The position numbers and the translations under genes were made by a program. Shown in pieces: positions 45,504-55,976 of a stretch of 64,000 nt of DNA (its first letter is position 1; each line of letters starts with the position of its first letter). The notes under the pieces were generated by a model. It saw only the letters and a program-made list of their open reading frames with translations. It was not told where the DNA came from and made no database searches. The DNA is from Megamerina dolium (lineage: Eukaryota; Arthropoda; Insecta; Diptera; Megamerinidae): contig OY978525.1 of the NCBI GenBank assembly GCA_963854835.1, forward strand, positions 96,639,388 through 96,703,387, in the 5' to 3' direction.

Positions 45504-47154
45504 CAGTGGCTCACAGCTTATTTCGTACAGTGTATATATTTTTATGTACATGGCTGTAACATCGAAACTAAAAAACTTATCGATAAGTTTTGAATGTAGA
45601 TGTCTGTGTATGTGTTTAGTAAACCTAATAAGAAAACGGGGAACCCCAAAAATTTTTCTTTTTGTTATGCAAGAGAGAAAAACTATTGATCAGCTGATTT
45701 TCAGCTCAAATTTTATTTCGTACACAAACTTCAATGTAGGTAAGTTTCATTCTGCCGCGCAGTTACAAAGTTTTTTTGAATTGTATGAGTTTTTGGACCT
45801 TTTTAACTATTATAACAATTTTTATTATTATTATTTTAAATAGTTAAAGTGCTGTAAATTAAACATTTAGCGTTATGGGTCGTCGTACAACGATGGAACA
45901 GCGTAAACTGGTAATTAACCATTTTAGGAAAGGTCAGAGTGTGCGAAAAATTGCTGAAATGACAAATTTAAGTGCCTCAACTGTCCAATACATCATTCAA
46001 CGCTTCGTTCGCGAAAATCGGTTGGAGAACAAGGGCAGAGAAGCACCTAATAAGATTTTCAACGCTTCAGACGAGCGTTATATTGTACGAAAAATTAAGA
46101 AAAATCCAAAGTTATCCGCTCCGAAGTTGGCTGCAGAGGTTCAGCGTGAAATAGGAAAATCATCCAGTGCTGAAACTGTCCGACGTGTGCTGCGCAATCA
46201 TGACTTGAACGGTCGAGTAGCCCGAAAGAAACCATTCATTTCGAAAATGAATATACAACGCCGACTTGACTTCGCCAAAGAGCATATTATTAATACTCTT
46301 GCGTTCTGGAATACCGTTATTTTCGCGGATGAGTCTAAGTATAATATTTTTGGCTCGGACGGAATGTCATATGTTTGGCGTAAAGCGAATACCGAGCTAA
46401 ACAAGGAGAACCTTAAGCCCACAGTGAAGCATGGTGGCGGTAGCGTGATGGTTTGGGCCTGTATGTCAGCAGCCGGAGTAGGTGAATTGGTTTTTATTGA
46501 GGAAACAATGGACAAAATGAAGTACCTCGAGATTCTGAAAAACAATTTACTTCAAAGTGCAGACAAACTGGGTTTGCGGGAAGAATTTCGGTACTACCAA
46601 GATAATGACCCAAAACATAAATCTGGGATTGTGCAATCTTGGCTTATTTGGAACTGCCCACACTTGATGTCTCCACCACCACAGTCACCTGACATGAATG
46701 TGATTGAAAATCTTTGGTCTATTTTGGACAATAAAATAAGAACACACAAGATTTCTAATAAGCAAGACCTAAAGAAGGTACTGATGGAAGAATGGAAAAA
46801 AATCACACCAGACATCACTCAAAAATTGGTGGATTCAATGCCAAATAGACTCCAGGCTGTCATTAACGCTAAGGGATGTCAACTAAATATTAAAATCAAC
46901 TTACTTTGTTTTTAGTTTGAACTTAAAGAGACTGTACGAAATAAGCTGTGACATGAATTTTCCTATTTTTTTCTTATTTTATTTTTTTATAGTGTCAAAC
47001 ACTAAAATTTTGAAAAAGTAAATTTTGGAAAATAAAAAACAAACCTTCCTTTCTAAAATGGCATTTATATTTTGTTCAAATTTTTGCTATATTAGGAATT
47101 ACGACTGCAGCAATTTTTAAACTGTCACTGTACGAAATAAGCTGGGAGCCACTG
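45504..47154 (+). mobile_element. Tc1-like transposon, apparently intact (element 2 of 4)
   Basis: 29-bp ends, left CAGTGGCTCACAGCTTATTT..., match their inverse on the right at 28 of 29 positions (45504-45532 and 47126-47154), with TA on both sides (45502-45503 and 47155-47156). Related internal repeats occur at about 45714 (ATTTTATTTCGTACAC) and about 46931 (ACTGTACGAAATAAGCTGTG), the inside repeats of an IR/DR arrangement as in other Tc1-type elements. The length is 1,651 bp with one uninterrupted transposase. It is surrounded by TA-rich microsatellite. Confidence 0.93.
45875..46915 (+). CDS. Tc1-family DD34E transposase, intact
   Basis: 346 residues, the usual length for Tc1 enzymes. Residues 1 to about 110 hold two helix-turn-helix motifs (MEQRKLVINHFRKGQSVRKI, LSASTVQYIIQRF; then KLSAPKLAAEVQREIGKSSS). 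The DDE domain has NTVIFADESKYNIFG (first Asp), GGGSVMVWACMSAAGVGEL, YQDNDPKHKSG (second Asp) and SPDMNVIENLWSIL (catalytic Glu), with 34 residues between the second Asp and Glu. The tail SMPNRLQAVINAKG is also typical. The protein cuts and pastes the element into TA sites in the nucleus. No frame damage is visible, so it may be active. The start codon is the first ATG after the 5' leader. Confidence 0.93.
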   Translation: MGRRTTMEQRKLVINHFRKGQSVRKIAEMTNLSASTVQYIIQRFVRENRLENKGREAPNKIFNASDERYIVRKIKKNPKLSAPKLAAEVQREIGKSSSAETVRRVLRNHDLNGRVARKKPFISKMNIQRRLDFAKEHIINTLAFWNTVIFADESKYNIFGSDGMSYVWRKANTELNKENLKPTVKHGGGSVMVWACMSAAGVGELVFIEETMDKMKYLEILKNNLLQSADKLGLREEFRYYQDNDPKHKSGIVQSWLIWNCPHLMSPPPQSPDMNVIENLWSILDNKIRTHKISNKQDLKKVLMEEWKKITPDITQKLVDSMPNRLQAVINAKGCQLNIKINLLCF

Positions 47155-47185
<31 letters not shown>

Positions 47186-47212
47186 GTATATATATATATG
47201 TATATATATATG

Positions 47213-47280
<68 letters not shown>
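47155..47280. repeat. (TA)n/(TATATG)n microsatellite between elements 2 and 3
   Basis: 126 bp of TA with interspersed TG steps. It separates the right end of element 2 from the left end of element 3, and both use TA from it as target. Confidence 0.95.
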
Positions 47281-48533
47281 AAGGGTTATCCATTTCGCGG
47301 TTTCAAAAGTTTCGACATCTGTCAAACTGAGTTGTTAAAACAATTTCTTTCTTTTTCAGTTCAAAGTTTGACATTTGCGAAAATGGATCGCTTAACTATC
47401 GCACAACGCATTAAAATTGTAAAAACCTACTACAAAAATTGTGATTCTGCCACAGCCACATATCGTGCTTTAACAGGAGATTATGGTTTACATAATCGTC
47501 CAACTACGCAAGCAATTGGCAAAATTGTGAAGAAATATGAAGAGACTGGATCGGTTACAGATATTGTAAGGCCTGTGCATCATCGTTTCGCTCGTACCAC
47601 CGAAAATATCGCTGCTGTAAGTGAAAGTGTTGCCGAAGACCCGAATGTGTCGATTCCTCGTCGTTCTCAGGAATTAGGAATGTCTTACGGCACATTATGG
47701 CGTATTTTGCATTTGGATCTACACCTACATCCATATAAAATCCAGCTCACACAACAACTGAAGCCAGCTGACCATTCACAACGTCGTAGATACGTCGAAT
47801 GGGTGCTTGAACAACAGGCAGTGGACGGCGATTTTTCGAACAAAATTTTCTTCAGCGACGTAGCACATTTCTCACTCGGTGGGTATGTTAACAAACAAAA
47901 TTGTCGTATTTGGGGTTCTGAGAATCCTCAAGTAATTGAAGAGAGGCCACTACATCCACAAAAAGTCACTGCTTGGTGCGCTCTTTGGTCCGGAGGTGTG
48001 ATTGGACCTTACTTCTTCGAAAACGACGATGGAACGACTGTCACCGTCAATTCGGAGCGTTATGGTCATATGATAACCGACTTTTTTTTGCCTGCTATGG
48101 AAGAATACGACTTAGAGAATATGTGGTTTCAACAAGACGGTGCCACATGCCACACAACTCGAGCGAATATGGCTTTATTGCAAGAGAAATTTTCTGGCCG
48201 CGTAATTTCTCGTCGTGGCGATATCAAGTGGCCACCAAAATCATACGATTTGACACCGCTTGACTTTTTTTTGTGGGGCTACGCGAAAGACCGTGTTTAT
48301 GCAGATAAACCTTTAACTCTTGAGCACCTAAAAACCAACATTCGTCACGTTATGGCTGAGATACCGCCCAATATGTGTCAAAAAGTGGTCGAAAATTACC
48401 TCAAAAGAATGTAGTATTTCACACATAATGTCAACGTTCAAACTTTATAATAAAAAAGAAATATCATGATAAAAAATATTTTATATGTGTTTTATTTACA
48501 TTTACTTTTGAAACCGCAAAATGGATAACCCTA
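47281..48533 (+). mobile_element. IS630-Tc1-mariner transposon with DUF4817-type transposase, apparently intact (element 3 of 4)
   Basis: The ends AGGGTTATCCATTTCGCGG... (from 47282) and the inverse of AGGGTTATCCATTTTGCGG... (to 48532) match at 27 of 28 positions. TA lies on both sides (47279-47280 and 48534-48535). The element is 1.25 kb with short inverted repeats and one uninterrupted gene. It is inserted at the edge of a TA microsatellite. The fragment at 12794-13604 is a relative. Confidence 0.93.
47383..48414 (+). CDS. IS630-Tc1-mariner transposase with unusual third catalytic Asp, intact
   Basis: The start is the ATG at 47383 ([20 protein letters not shown]); the upstream open frame is only TA repeat, so the longer frame is rejected. 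The product is 343 residues. The amino-terminal helix-turn-helix ([34 protein letters not shown]) is of the DUF4817 type. The DDE domain has [20 protein letters not shown] (first Asp), [36 protein letters not shown] (second Asp) and [14 protein letters not shown] (third Asp). I count 36 residues between the second and third Asp, against 34 in mariner. Many insect proteins labelled 'Tc3 transposase-like' look like this. The frame is undamaged. Confidence 0.93.
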   Translation: MDRLTIAQRIKIVKTYYKNCDSATATYRALTGDYGLHNRPTTQAIGKIVKKYEETGSVTDIVRPVHHRFARTTENIAAVSESVAEDPNVSIPRRSQELGMSYGTLWRILHLDLHLHPYKIQLTQQLKPADHSQRRRYVEWVLEQQAVDGDFSNKIFFSDVAHFSLGGYVNKQNCRIWGSENPQVIEERPLHPQKVTAWCALWSGGVIGPYFFENDDGTTVTVNSERYGHMITDFFLPAMEEYDLENMWFQQDGATCHTTRANMALLQEKFSGRVISRRGDIKWPPKSYDLTPLDFFLWGYAKDRVYADKPLTLEHLKTNIRHVMAEIPPNMCQKVVENYLKRM

Positions 48534-48547
48534 TAAAAAAAATAAAT

Positions 48548-48548
<1 letters not shown>

Positions 48549-48613
<65 letters not shown>
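48549..48613. repeat. (TA)n microsatellite between elements 3 and 4
   Basis: About 65 bp of pure TA. The right end of element 3 lies 15 bp before it, and element 4 begins at its end. Confidence 0.95.
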
Positions 48614-48615
<2 letters not shown>

Positions 48616-49798
48616 AGGTGTACAAGCTTAAATCCGCTGTTTGCTCGTAGATGGCGTTAGTGAGCATATTGAGCTATTATCGACTGTGTATTCTTTTTTT
48701 TATGAGTTCGACATCTGTTTACATCAATTAGTAAACATCATCAGTGATTTCATATAACAACATCCATTTTTCCTCTAGTTTCGTGCTAGAAAAAGGGCAT
48801 ATGCGGGAAGCTCTATTATTTGAAGAAATCTGCTGCTGAGTCGCATCGAATGCTTGTAAAGGCCTATGGTGACATTGCGCTATCGGAAACCACTTGCAGA
48901 GACTGGTTTCGCCGGTTTAAAGAAGGCCATTTTGACTTGAGTGACAAAAAGCGTGAAAATAGACCCAGAAAAGTTGACGACCATGATTTGCAGGCTCTTT
49001 TGGATGAGGACGACACCTAATCGCAAAAAATGCTTGCCGAACAGTTAGGTGTTACTCAACAAGCCATTTCTATACGTTCACGAGCCATGGGAAGGTTCAA
49101 AAATGTGGAAAATGGGTAGTCTTGCTTGCTGCATCTTGTGGTGACTTGCGATGAAAAGTGGATATGCTTTGAGAATCTTAAACAAAAAAATCGTGGGTCG
49201 ATCCCGCCCAACCAGCAACTTCTTCTCCAAGACCAAATCGCTTTGGACGCAAGACGATGCTGTGCGTTTGGTGGGATCAGCAGGGTGTCATCTACTACGA
49301 GCTGTTGAAAGCTGGTGAAACCGTCAATGCTCACCGCTACCACCAACAACTAGTAAAATTGCGCCGTGCTGTGGGTGAAAAAAGGCCTGGTTATGAACAA
49401 AGACATGAGAAGCTGATTTTTCTCCACGACAACGCCCCATCGCATACGTCAAAACTGCTCCAAAACTACTTGGACACACTCAATTGGGAGGGAGGTGCTA
49501 CCTCATCCCGCTTATTCACCAGACTTAGCCCCTTCTGACTATCACCTGTTTTCGTTAATGGGTCACGCGCTCACCGAACAGCACTTCGATTCGTATGAAG
49601 ACGTTGGAAAATGGTTTGGCGAGTGGTTTGCCTCGAAAAATAAGGAATTCTTTTGGCATGGTATACAAAAATTGCCCGAGAGATGGGAAAAATGTATAGC
49701 TAGTGAGGGAAAATACTTTGAATAAATTAAATTTTGGCTTTCTATGAAAAAATTAGTTTTTTTTACCGAAAAACAGCGGATTTAAGCTTGTACACCAT
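48614..49798 (+). mobile_element. mariner element, damaged transposase (element 4 of 4)
   Basis: The left end CCAGGTGTACAAGCTTAAAT and the right end (inverse: GGTGTACAAGCTTAAATCCG) match for about 26 bp apart from the outermost bases. The left end abuts TA at 48612-48613. The right flank reads CACCATTTGTA, so the outermost bases there have changed. Length is about 1.19 kb. Confidence 0.9.
48802..49725 (+). pseudogene. mariner DD34D transposase pseudogene
   Basis: Pieces in three frames read in order: LVKAYGDIALSETTCRDWF and RRFKEGHFDLSDKKRENRP (helix-turn-helix domain), a stop at 49018, MLAEQLGVTQQAISIRSRAM, a deleted stretch, VVTCDEKWICFENL (first Asp), VWWDQQGVIYYELLKAGETV, LIFLHDNAPSHTSKLLQNYL (second Asp), and after a frameshift near 49495 LPHPAYSPDLAPSDYHLFSL (third Asp), then GIQKLPERWEKCIASEGKYF. 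It has at least one stop and two frameshifts, hence is inactive. Confidence 0.92.
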
Positions 49799-49869
49799 TT
49801 GTACATTTGTATTTTTTTCCAATTTAGAAAGTGCTACACTCTAAGAAACCTATGTATATATGAGGGGAC

Positions 49870-50860
49870 TAACATTTTTTTAACCTGTAGATCCACTGTT
49901 CAAAGCAATCCTCAAAATCACGCTTTTATAGCTTGTTAAATTCTACTTTTCCCCTCAAACTTTTCTCAATGTTTGGAAATAACCAGAAATCACAAGGCGG
50001 CAGATCCGGGGAGTATTGTGACGGGCGAATTCTTCCATGCCAAAAAGCGCTTTAACGTTACTTGTCATTTCAGCAGGGCAAGCTGGCCCATTACCATTGT
50101 GCAAAAAGTAGCGGTGCAGCTCCTCCCAACAAATTTTCAAACACTTTTGGTAAGGAGTCTTCAGTATACCATTTCCCAGTTACTGTCTGACAAGTATTTA
50201 GGGAATAACAGCTACAATTCTTGCTCTAGTGAAGTAAACCGCAAACATTACTTTCACTTGTTGCCTTGCTTTAACAGATGGATTTGCTTCTTTTTAGCTA
50301 CATACCATTGACTGCTGTTTAGTTTTCGGATCGTATTCGCAAACCAAGCTTCGTCACCTTCCGTTTGCTAGAATCTCCGTTTTCGAATTAAAAAAAAATA
50401 TTCTGCAAAACGAACTCGAGCATCTTTCTGACTATCATTCAACATTCGTATGGTTCGTCGAGCAGATTTCTTCGTGTATTGTAAATCATTCCGAAATATT
50501 CGCAATACAGTCAGCATTCAGGTGCAATTCACTGGCTATCATTTCTTGTGTCATTCGTGGATATTTGTCAATTTTTTCCTTAACCAGAGCCACAATTTAT
50601 CTCGTCGATCGAAGATTTTGGACTTCCTTCGCGAGGCTCATACTCCACGGAATAATGTCCAGTCTGGAATCGTTGGTACCGTTTACAAATGGTACGTTCC
50701 ATATGATCTTTGGAATTCACTAAAAATTTCTATGGGCTTGTATTGGCGTCGATATCCGTAAAGGATTGTATGTCGAATTTCTTCTGACATTGGTGGCGGA
50801 ATTTCCACCAACCCTTCGTCGGTATTTTTACGTATTCTCATCTTCATCCTTACCAATTTT
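49870..50860 (-). pseudogene. decayed mariner-like transposase
   Basis: On the minus strand, from about 50830, MSEEIRHTILYGYRRQYKPI is followed by degraded pieces (EGSPKSSIDDE, DKYPRMTQEMIASELHL, KSARRTIRMLNDSQKDARVR), and near 50020 YSPDLPPCDFWLFPNIEKSL with RGK, which is the block around the third mariner Asp. The frames switch repeatedly. This copy faces the four plus-strand elements next to it. Element ends were not identified. Confidence 0.75.
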
Positions 50861-51626
50861 TCTGAAGTTTAGAATGCAATAACGTTAAATTACTACAAAA
50901 CGTGTACTATTTTTTAATTCTTCAAAATCATATAAAATATCATCAATTTACCGAACTTTTGTTAATCCCTCCCTACATATAACATATATGATGTAATATA
51001 TCATCCAATATATTTCATCTACTTCAATTACATCAGTATAAATTATTTTTCTTACTATTTTTAAACAAAACACTGAGCAAAGATAAAATGTATTCTAAAA
51101 AACTAATGCAGAAGTTGTCAAAACGTTCACTGTGCCATACCTTTGACGCTTTGTTGTTGAAGTTAGAACTGTCAATCAAAGCGAAGAAAGGTGTATGTGA
51201 GTTGGCCATAAGAAACCGATTTATGACATTATATGGGGCAGCCAAGAGGAACCTTTGACAATTGTTCTACCTTCTGTTAATATACCTTGACATCAACCTT
51301 TCAACGTGGACAGAAAATAGCACACATATTTGTTCTTGCGATAAATATTGCGGCGTAATATCGTCCTATCCATCTATGCGACCTAGACTTGCGTATTCAA
51401 AGCATTGCTTCATTAGAAGAGGCTCACTGTTTTCTCTAGAATCTCTCTCTGTATTTCATATTTTTGCATGTAAATTGAGCATGTGTGGAAATGGAGATGG
51501 TATAAATAAAAATCAATTAGAAGTTGTCAACTACATAATTTTTCATGTTATTGACATGACGTAAACAATGCATTAAATAAGTATACCACAAACTTGAGTA
51601 AACACAGTGTAAATTGTTAAATTCAA
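50861..51626. other. intergenic and probable 5' UTR of the next gene
   Basis: AT-rich DNA. No repeat or coding feature is supported. The plus-strand frame at 51262-51564 has no recognised domain. Confidence 0.4.
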
Positions 51627-53082
51627 ATGGAATCTTCGGGTAATCACAATGTTCCTTTACGTCCTGGAAAAAAGATACGAAAGCGTCGTGAGTTAAATGC
51701 CCTCATTGCACAATCCATTGTAAAGCGGGGGCATAATATACGTCGCAGTGATTTGAAGAGTGATGCTTATTCGAACGATAAATTACTTTCGGCTTCTACG
51801 GATGATCCGGAAGATTATGTTTGGGTAATATGAACACATATAGATATATGTTTACTTCCGAAATAGATTTCTAACGTTTGTTATTTTTGCGTTTCGCCCC
51901 AACCGTAATATTGGATTTTCATTCAGCCTTATGTCATAAACGACACTAATCATAATAGTTGGCGCACCCGCAAATGTATTTTTGTACGTATCTGCAGACC
52001 ATTGCTATTTATTACTGTTATCATACTATTTGTTGGATTTATTTGGTTGTATTTCGACTTGCGGCAACAAATCTACGAGTATCGGCAAAAAATTGAAGAA
52101 GGTATTACGGCAAAATAATTTAGCAATAATATAATTTATTCGTAATATTTCTAAATTCAGTTTCGGCCACAAGTCGCAGTCTACCGGAAGCTCTTCAGAA
52201 ATGGCACGAAACTTCTACGTATTTATTAAAAAATCAGTCTGTACTTCTACTGCGATTTACGGAGATGCAACACACGGTCCAAGTGCTTCGTAGTAATTTC
52301 TCCGAGCTAAGGACTTGTATCGATGCCCAACATAATTACACCAAAGATGAAAAACTGGTGGCTGATTTTGGCGCAAAACTAGAGGCTATTTCAATGGACA
52401 TCGAAAGTATGAAAAGTCATTACAACACGGTTGCTGATAATCAAAAAATTTTACAAAATAATTTCAACAATCTTATGGTGCGTTGAATATTTTATGATAT
52501 AGTTAAAAGTCAATTCAAATCTTTCGGTTTCAGTTAAACTTTACAGCCATACACGATTTTAACGATACCATATTTAATAAAACCGTCAGAAGTCTTATTG
52601 AACGTTTCGAAGACATTACCGCACATGTTGCAGCCATTGAGAAGAAGTGGCCAGAAAATGTTAACAAAATTTTGAATTTAGAGAAGAATGAGAAACGCTT
52701 TGATAATAGGGTATGCATAATTTTTGCCTTTCAAGTAAATACCTAGTAATTACATTTTCTTTTTGCAACTATGAATAGTTTATAAAGCTTCAAAATGATT
52801 TTGTCAAGATCGAACGTACGCTAGAGACTATATGTGACGATTGTAAGGATGGATATTCTAATATAACACAGCCACATGATTACGCCAATAATGAGGTATA
52901 TATGATACGAGAGAAATATGCACATATTAATTTCAATATACACTACATATGTTTGTATTTATTTTTAGAAAGTTTTGGATCATCTACATTCAGTAGTAAT
53001 GAATACAACTACACCTAAAGTAAACAATAAAAGAGGAGGCGAAGAAGTAGTCACCATAGAGCCATCACCACTAGTAACATAA
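51627..53082 (+). CDS. unrecognised type II membrane protein with coiled coil, six exons
   Basis: Exons 51627-51824, 51927-52101, 52161-52477, 52534-52710, 52779-52895 and 52969-53082 join in frame through GT/AG introns of about 57-102 bases to give 365 residues. Residues 1-66 are basic and cytoplasmic in character (RPGKKIRKRRELNALIAQSI). One hydrophobic segment (PLLFITVIILFVGFIWLYF, about 91-109) is followed by heptad-like, Leu-rich coiled coil with many NxS/T sequons (NQS, NFS, NYT, NFT, NKT, NIT), which fits a luminal or extracellular carboxy terminus. No enzyme motif is visible. AATAAA at 53537 is a plausible poly(A) signal. The gene converges on MAN1. I do not recognise the family. Confidence 0.82.
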
Positions 53083-53650
53083 GTTGTTTTCGTCGCTATT
53101 CCTTTGTAATGTTATATAACGAAGATATATTTCATTGATCAAAGCATTTCTGCAGAACCGACAAATGATTCTAGGTGGTATTTATTCAAGAAGTGCCGTG
53201 CACAAATCATCACATATATGTATGATGTATATGTACTTATATAGTTCTCGTATTATGCATAAGCGACGTATATAAAATGAAAAATTGTCAACAATAGTGG
53301 CTATTTGATCATAACAAATATTGTATATACGTATACAATATAAGTATTTGATCTCTTCTGTAGACCTAAATTTTGTTCACAAAATGTATATAGGTATATA
53401 CAGATGTAATACAACGAAGTGATCCTTGCCAGCAGCCACTTAACTGATTTGTAGTCAATTTATTACATTCCAAATAATCGTATGTATACTATGATGTAAA
53501 ACAAAAGGATTTAAAAATTAAGTCAATTTTATTTTCAATAAAGGAGAAGTCTTATTTTGTTTTGAAATGCACGTACGTAATTTAGGGCAAGTACTGCTAG
53601 GAGGAGATTGTCATTTATCAAGCTACAAATTGATTTAGTCATATAAATTC

Positions 53651-53821
<171 letters not shown>

Positions 53822-53987
53822 TTTTCACAACATAAACATACAAATACATACATATACATATTGAAAATTCCGTCAATTTAACATAACTAATCCATACATA
53901 TCTCTAAGATCCAAGTCAAGTTACACATAAAAGTATCATATAATGGGCATAATTACATTTAGTTCAGATATGCAGTAGTCTCTATGA

Positions 53988-55976
53988 TCAACCTGATTTT
54001 GGAAAGCGGCTTAAATAACGTTGCAGCCGTAGAAATTTGATCGATACCAAGTGCTTATCAAACCACCAACCATTAATTGCATTGTGCACAATACCAGCAT
54101 CTTTCTCACTAGCACAACGCACGTACACGCAACAACTCTCTTTGTCAATTTGTATATCAGAGATATTGCTACGCGACTCGACCTTTTCTAGAATGGCATT
54201 CTCCATTATTTGCTTTAAATTTGGTAAATTTGTTTCTGAGAAATCGAACATGTGTCGAATTTTTAAACAAGATGTTGGTGGATTTGCAATTTTATTAGTA
54301 TTATAAAATGCTGGGCTATGCCATTGTTTAGCACCATTAGCAATTGGTGTTGGTTTTGTAGTGATCTGTGTCCCCATCCATTTCATTACTTCCACCTCCA
54401 CGCCATTGCGTATGGATATGCTAAACTCTATACGACTATCGTTCGCTTTCAGTATGCGCAACGCCTCATTCCACGCCCACAAATACTTCGAGCTACGTTT
54501 ATGTAATGGTAATATCTGGTCACGTAAATGAATTACCACAAACTCTCGATCCTCGGGTAAATCACTCACATATGATGCATACAAAAACTCATTAATGATG
54601 TCTGTGGTATATTTCTCAATTAACAAGTTACGCTCTCTCTGCCATTCTCTTAGGTAACGATATGCTAGATAGGCCAAACATGGTACAACCACCCCGAGGA
54701 TAAATCCAGTGCCAATAATTGAAAAAAACCTTTGCATCTTATTGTATAAAACACACATCAATGGTAAATGAGGATTTAAAAGAACGAAATAAACATCCTG
54801 TGTGGGTAGTACTGCATCTCTAACCTTGAATGTTACTGTCATGCCATTCGCGTCTATCATGTTGTATTTCCATTGTGGATTATCATCCATTATGTACTCA
54901 GAAGCCTTTAGACATCGTAGCAAATTGCGAGTGTTAATTCTGATATCGACATCTTTATTTAAATAGCGTGCAAATTCCGACACACTGACTGCTTCCGGCT
55001 GATCTTCGTCAACACAATAATGTTGTTCTGAACGTTCGAGTAATAAACGAATTAACTCTTTATTAATTACAAAAGCATCGCTCTCTGTACAAATAGTGTC
55101 TGGTAAGTTTTGTGCACACTTCGCAACATCACTTTCATCACATGCACTCAGTAGAGTACCATTGCTATGAAAGCTATTTGGCAAAACTGGCCTTATCACC
55201 ATGTACATGCAAGCAAGAATAACGAAAAATAGTATAAATGCCCAAGTGAATCCATTATGCATGAAGATATGTTGCAGTCTAGACGACTCATCAATATTTG
55301 ACACATTAACGGGCATTGGTGGCGTCATATGGTCCGATTGGTATACAATATTCGTCCTACATCTGTTTAGTTTTTTGGCTGCTAATTGCTTATGTTTGGG
55401 GTCAGTCGATAAATTGTTTGTCGAGTAGACATTTTGCATTGATTGTCGTTGTTTTCGTAGTGTTATATCGCGCATTTTCAATAACCTATCGACTATACCA
55501 AAATGTGGATTCTGCGGATCGTCATTACTGCTTAAACTGCTGTTGTCTGACCCAAAGCTTCTATCAGCTGCACTACATTGCCCAACTGCTTCAGAAGGAG
55601 AGAAGACATTACTTGGTCTAATTGCATTATGTTGTGAGGCAAAGTTATTCGGCAATGAATAATCGAGTGCTCTGTCAGTGCTATAGAAATTGTACATATT
55701 TGAATATGATTGTTTACCATTTTGTTGTCTATGCGCTTGTTGTGGCTCACAATATTGTGGATACAAATAGTTTGAACGATCTTGTTGCACTTTGTTTTCC
55801 ATATTATTTAGTGACTCTCGTTTGTGTCGCTGCTTTACATTTCGCATGTGATTTTCCAATTTCTTTATTAAAATCTTTCTAGTCGTCTCAGTAATGGGCA
55901 TTGAAGGAAAGCCATATTCCAGCAGTTTGTAATGCAGCTCAGCATCACTTAGATTGTTCAGATGTTCATAAGACAT
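53988..55976 (-). CDS. MAN1: MAN1 inner nuclear membrane protein (LEM domain)
   Basis: A single uninterrupted frame of 662 residues, close to the length of fly MAN1 (about 650). The amino terminus is a LEM domain (residues 4 to about 45: LSDAELHYKLLEYGFPSMPI, then TRKILIKKL), which binds BAF. A Ser/Asn/Gln-rich nucleoplasmic linker follows. The first membrane span is WAFILFFVILACMYMVI (about 245-261), followed by a luminal region with CDESDVAKCAQNLPDTIC; the second span is IIGTGFILGVVVPCLAYLAY (about 421-440). The carboxy-terminal part has the MSC-type winged-helix region (LPEDREFVVIHLRDQILPLH) and a UHM/RRM-like domain (SCCVYVRCASEKDAGIVHNA, INGWWFD). In flies and vertebrates MAN1 binds Smads and limits BMP/TGF-beta signalling at the nuclear envelope. 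The ATG follows GTTGCACC. Confidence 0.95.
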   Translation of the reverse strand: MSYEHLNNLSDAELHYKLLEYGFPSMPITETTRKILIKKLENHMRNVKQRHKRESLNNMENKVQQDRSNYLYPQYCEPQQAHRQQNGKQSYSNMYNFYSTDRALDYSLPNNFASQHNAIRPSNVFSPSEAVGQCSAADRSFGSDNSSLSSNDDPQNPHFGIVDRLLKMRDITLRKQRQSMQNVYSTNNLSTDPKHKQLAAKKLNRCRTNIVYQSDHMTPPMPVNVSNIDESSRLQHIFMHNGFTWAFILFFVILACMYMVIRPVLPNSFHSNGTLLSACDESDVAKCAQNLPDTICTESDAFVINKELIRLLLERSEQHYCVDEDQPEAVSVSEFARYLNKDVDIRINTRNLLRCLKASEYIMDDNPQWKYNMIDANGMTVTFKVRDAVLPTQDVYFVLLNPHLPLMCVLYNKMQRFFSIIGTGFILGVVVPCLAYLAYRYLREWQRERNLLIEKYTTDIINEFLYASYVSDLPEDREFVVIHLRDQILPLHKRSSKYLWAWNEALRILKANDSRIEFSISIRNGVEVEVMKWMGTQITTKPTPIANGAKQWHSPAFYNTNKIANPPTSCLKIRHMFDFSETNLPNLKQIMENAILEKVESRSNISDIQIDKESCCVYVRCASEKDAGIVHNAINGWWFDKHLVSIKFLRLQRYLSRFPKSG

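Noticed and set aside
47125..47325. Long Tyr/Ile frames across TA microsatellites (also at 48464-48667, 53535-53876, 62456-62776, 63078-63398)
   Set aside because: They are translations of (TA)n repeats with no other coding signal.
47170..47382. Amino-terminal extension of the element-3 transposase into the TA tract
   Set aside because: The extension is microsatellite and terminal inverted repeat; the ATG at 47383 gives a normal family amino terminus.
55201..55882. Plus-strand frames opposite MAN1
   Set aside because: Antisense shadows of the long MAN1 frame.
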